Below are positions 5,218 through 5,814 of a stretch of 5,814 bases of DNA, piece after piece. The position numbers and the translations under genes are program-made. The stretch is from NCBI GenBank assembly GCA_033720695.1, contig JAWWCA010000220.1:1-5814 (forward strand), read 5' to 3'. Below the pieces are notes generated by a model. It searched no databases and was not told the origin of the DNA. It worked only from the letters and a program-made list of their open reading frames with translations. Origin of the DNA: DATGQT01 sp033720695 (lineage in GTDB: Bacteria; Bacteroidota; Rhodothermia; Rhodothermales; Rubricoccaceae). Positions within the stretch are counted from its first letter, which is position 1. Each line of letters opens with the position of its first letter.

Positions 5218-5814
5218 CTACGCTTCGGTTTCGAGGGCGACGGCGTCGCGGCCGAAGAGGCGGTGGACGCCCTTCATGAAGTCGGGCGTGAGGTCCACGA
5301 CGGCCGTCCGGGCGTGGAGGCGGACGGGCTTGGCGAGCTTCGCCGTCGACACGTCGAAGTAGAGCTTGCACCGCCCCTGGTTCGCCTCGCACAGCGCGGC
5401 GAGCCGGTCGAGCGCCTCGGGCGGGGTGTCGTCGGCGTCGAGGCGGAGGACGACGGCGCGGACGAGCTGCTCGCGGACCTTCCACATCGGCACGATCTCG
5501 CGCGCGATCAGCTTGAGGTCGCCGCCCACCTCCACCTTCCCGCGCACCAGCATCACGTCGTCCACGTTGAGGAGGTGGCCGAACCGCTCCAGGGTCTGCG
5601 CGAAGAGGACCACCTCGGCGTGCCCCGTCGTGTCCTCCAGCGTGACGAACGCGATGGGCCGGCCGCTCTTGGTGGTCCTCCGCGTGACCTCGGTGACGAT
5701 GCCGCAGACGGTCTGGTCGCTCTCGTGCGGGACGGCCTCGGTCTCGCCCATCTGCATCGTGGCGAAGGTGCGGGCCTCGGCGGCGTAGTCGTCGAGGGGG
5801 TGGCCGGAGACGTA
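5218..5814 (-). CDS. dnaE: DNA polymerase III subunit alpha, C-terminal part (N-terminus beyond the right edge)
   Basis: 198 codons plus TAG are in view; the frame is open to the right edge. The first residues YVSGHPLDDY are the conserved DnaE motif after the helix-hairpin-helix region. Next comes the OB-fold domain (about residues 37-112, GIVTEVTRRTTKSGRPIAFVTLEDTTG and following), which in this family binds single-stranded DNA. The tail about 115-198 (LYFDVST, VDLTPDF) is the variable C-terminus seen in many bacterial alpha subunits. DnaE is the replicative polymerase and essential. A Met at 5757 is internal, not a start. The last 33 codons are present a second time at 4804-4704. The gene is followed after two bases by hicA, so any dnaE transcript will run through hicAB. 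Confidence 0.96.
   Translation of the reverse strand, partial: YVSGHPLDDYAAEARTFATMQMGETEAVPHESDQTVCGIVTEVTRRTTKSGRPIAFVTLEDTTGHAEVVLFAQTLERFGHLLNVDDVMLVRGKVEVGGDLKLIAREIVPMWKVREQLVRAVVLRLDADDTPPEALDRLAALCEANQGRCKLYFDVSTAKLAKPVRLHARTAVVDLTPDFMKGVHRLFGRDAVALETEA
5220..5320. repeat. 101-bp direct repeat flanking hicAB, right copy (inside dnaE)
   Basis: This is the intact-gene copy of the repeat: the final codons of dnaE and the first base (plus-strand order) of its stop. It is 99/101 identical to 4704-4804. Together the two copies bracket 415 bp that contain only hicA and hicB. Confidence 0.95.

Noticed and set aside
4704..5320. Treating the hicAB segment as an insertion sequence or MITE.
   Set aside because: No terminal inverted repeats, no transposase, and the flanking repeats are 101 bp of coding sequence rather than a short target duplication.
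5030..5485. A 151-residue extended version of hicA overlapping dnaE.
   Set aside because: The first 90 residues are Arg/Pro-rich and out of frame inside the conserved dnaE end. HicA homology starts only at the GTG at 5215.
5218..5757. A stand-alone 179-residue OB-fold protein starting at 5757.
   Set aside because: The frame stays open upstream and encodes the DnaE motif SGHPLDDY, so the Met is internal to dnaE.

Overview
This is a high-GC window (mostly about 70-75% G+C) in which every gene I can support lies on the minus strand, so transcription runs from high to low coordinates. Gene content (a DUF2911-TPR secreted protein, a Tat-type lipoprotein intradiol dioxygenase, an App1/DUF2183 protein), compact spacing and the absence of clear Shine-Dalgarno motifs suggest a GC-rich Bacteroidota-related bacterium, perhaps Rhodothermota (Rubricoccaceae-like). 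That placement is inference. No rRNA, tRNA, CRISPR array, transposase or integrase was seen.

Layout in transcription order. 5814-5218 is the C-terminal 198 codons of dnaE (DNA polymerase III alpha), entering from beyond the right edge. Two bases after its stop comes a 61-aa hicA toxin gene (5215-5030, GTG start), and two bases after that a 72-aa hicB antitoxin gene (5027-4809). Four bases after the hicB stop there is a second copy of the last 101 bp of the dnaE reading frame (4804-4704), 99/101 identical and ending in its own stop. The toxin-antitoxin pair is therefore sandwiched between a direct repeat of the dnaE 3' end, with a repeat offset of 516 bp. The hicAB stretch is clearly lower in G+C than its surroundings. 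This looks like an acquired module that inserted at the end of an essential gene while leaving that gene intact, and it is the most interesting part of the window.

The rest of the window is ordinary. 4621-3980 encodes a periplasm- or surface-facing intradiol ring-cleavage dioxygenase-like lipoprotein with all four iron ligands. 3866-3465 encodes a VOC (glyoxalase/bleomycin-resistance fold) protein. 3401-2289 (possibly from 3458) encodes an App1/DUF2183 HAD-like phosphatase-family protein. 2200-1160 encodes a secreted DUF2911 plus TPR protein behind a TATACT promoter element with a 16-bp palindrome. 1016-1 is the N-terminal 338 codons of an unrecognised secreted protein running off the left edge. 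Apart from the dnaE-hicA-hicB chain, and possibly VOC-App1, the genes look like single units rather than a pathway.
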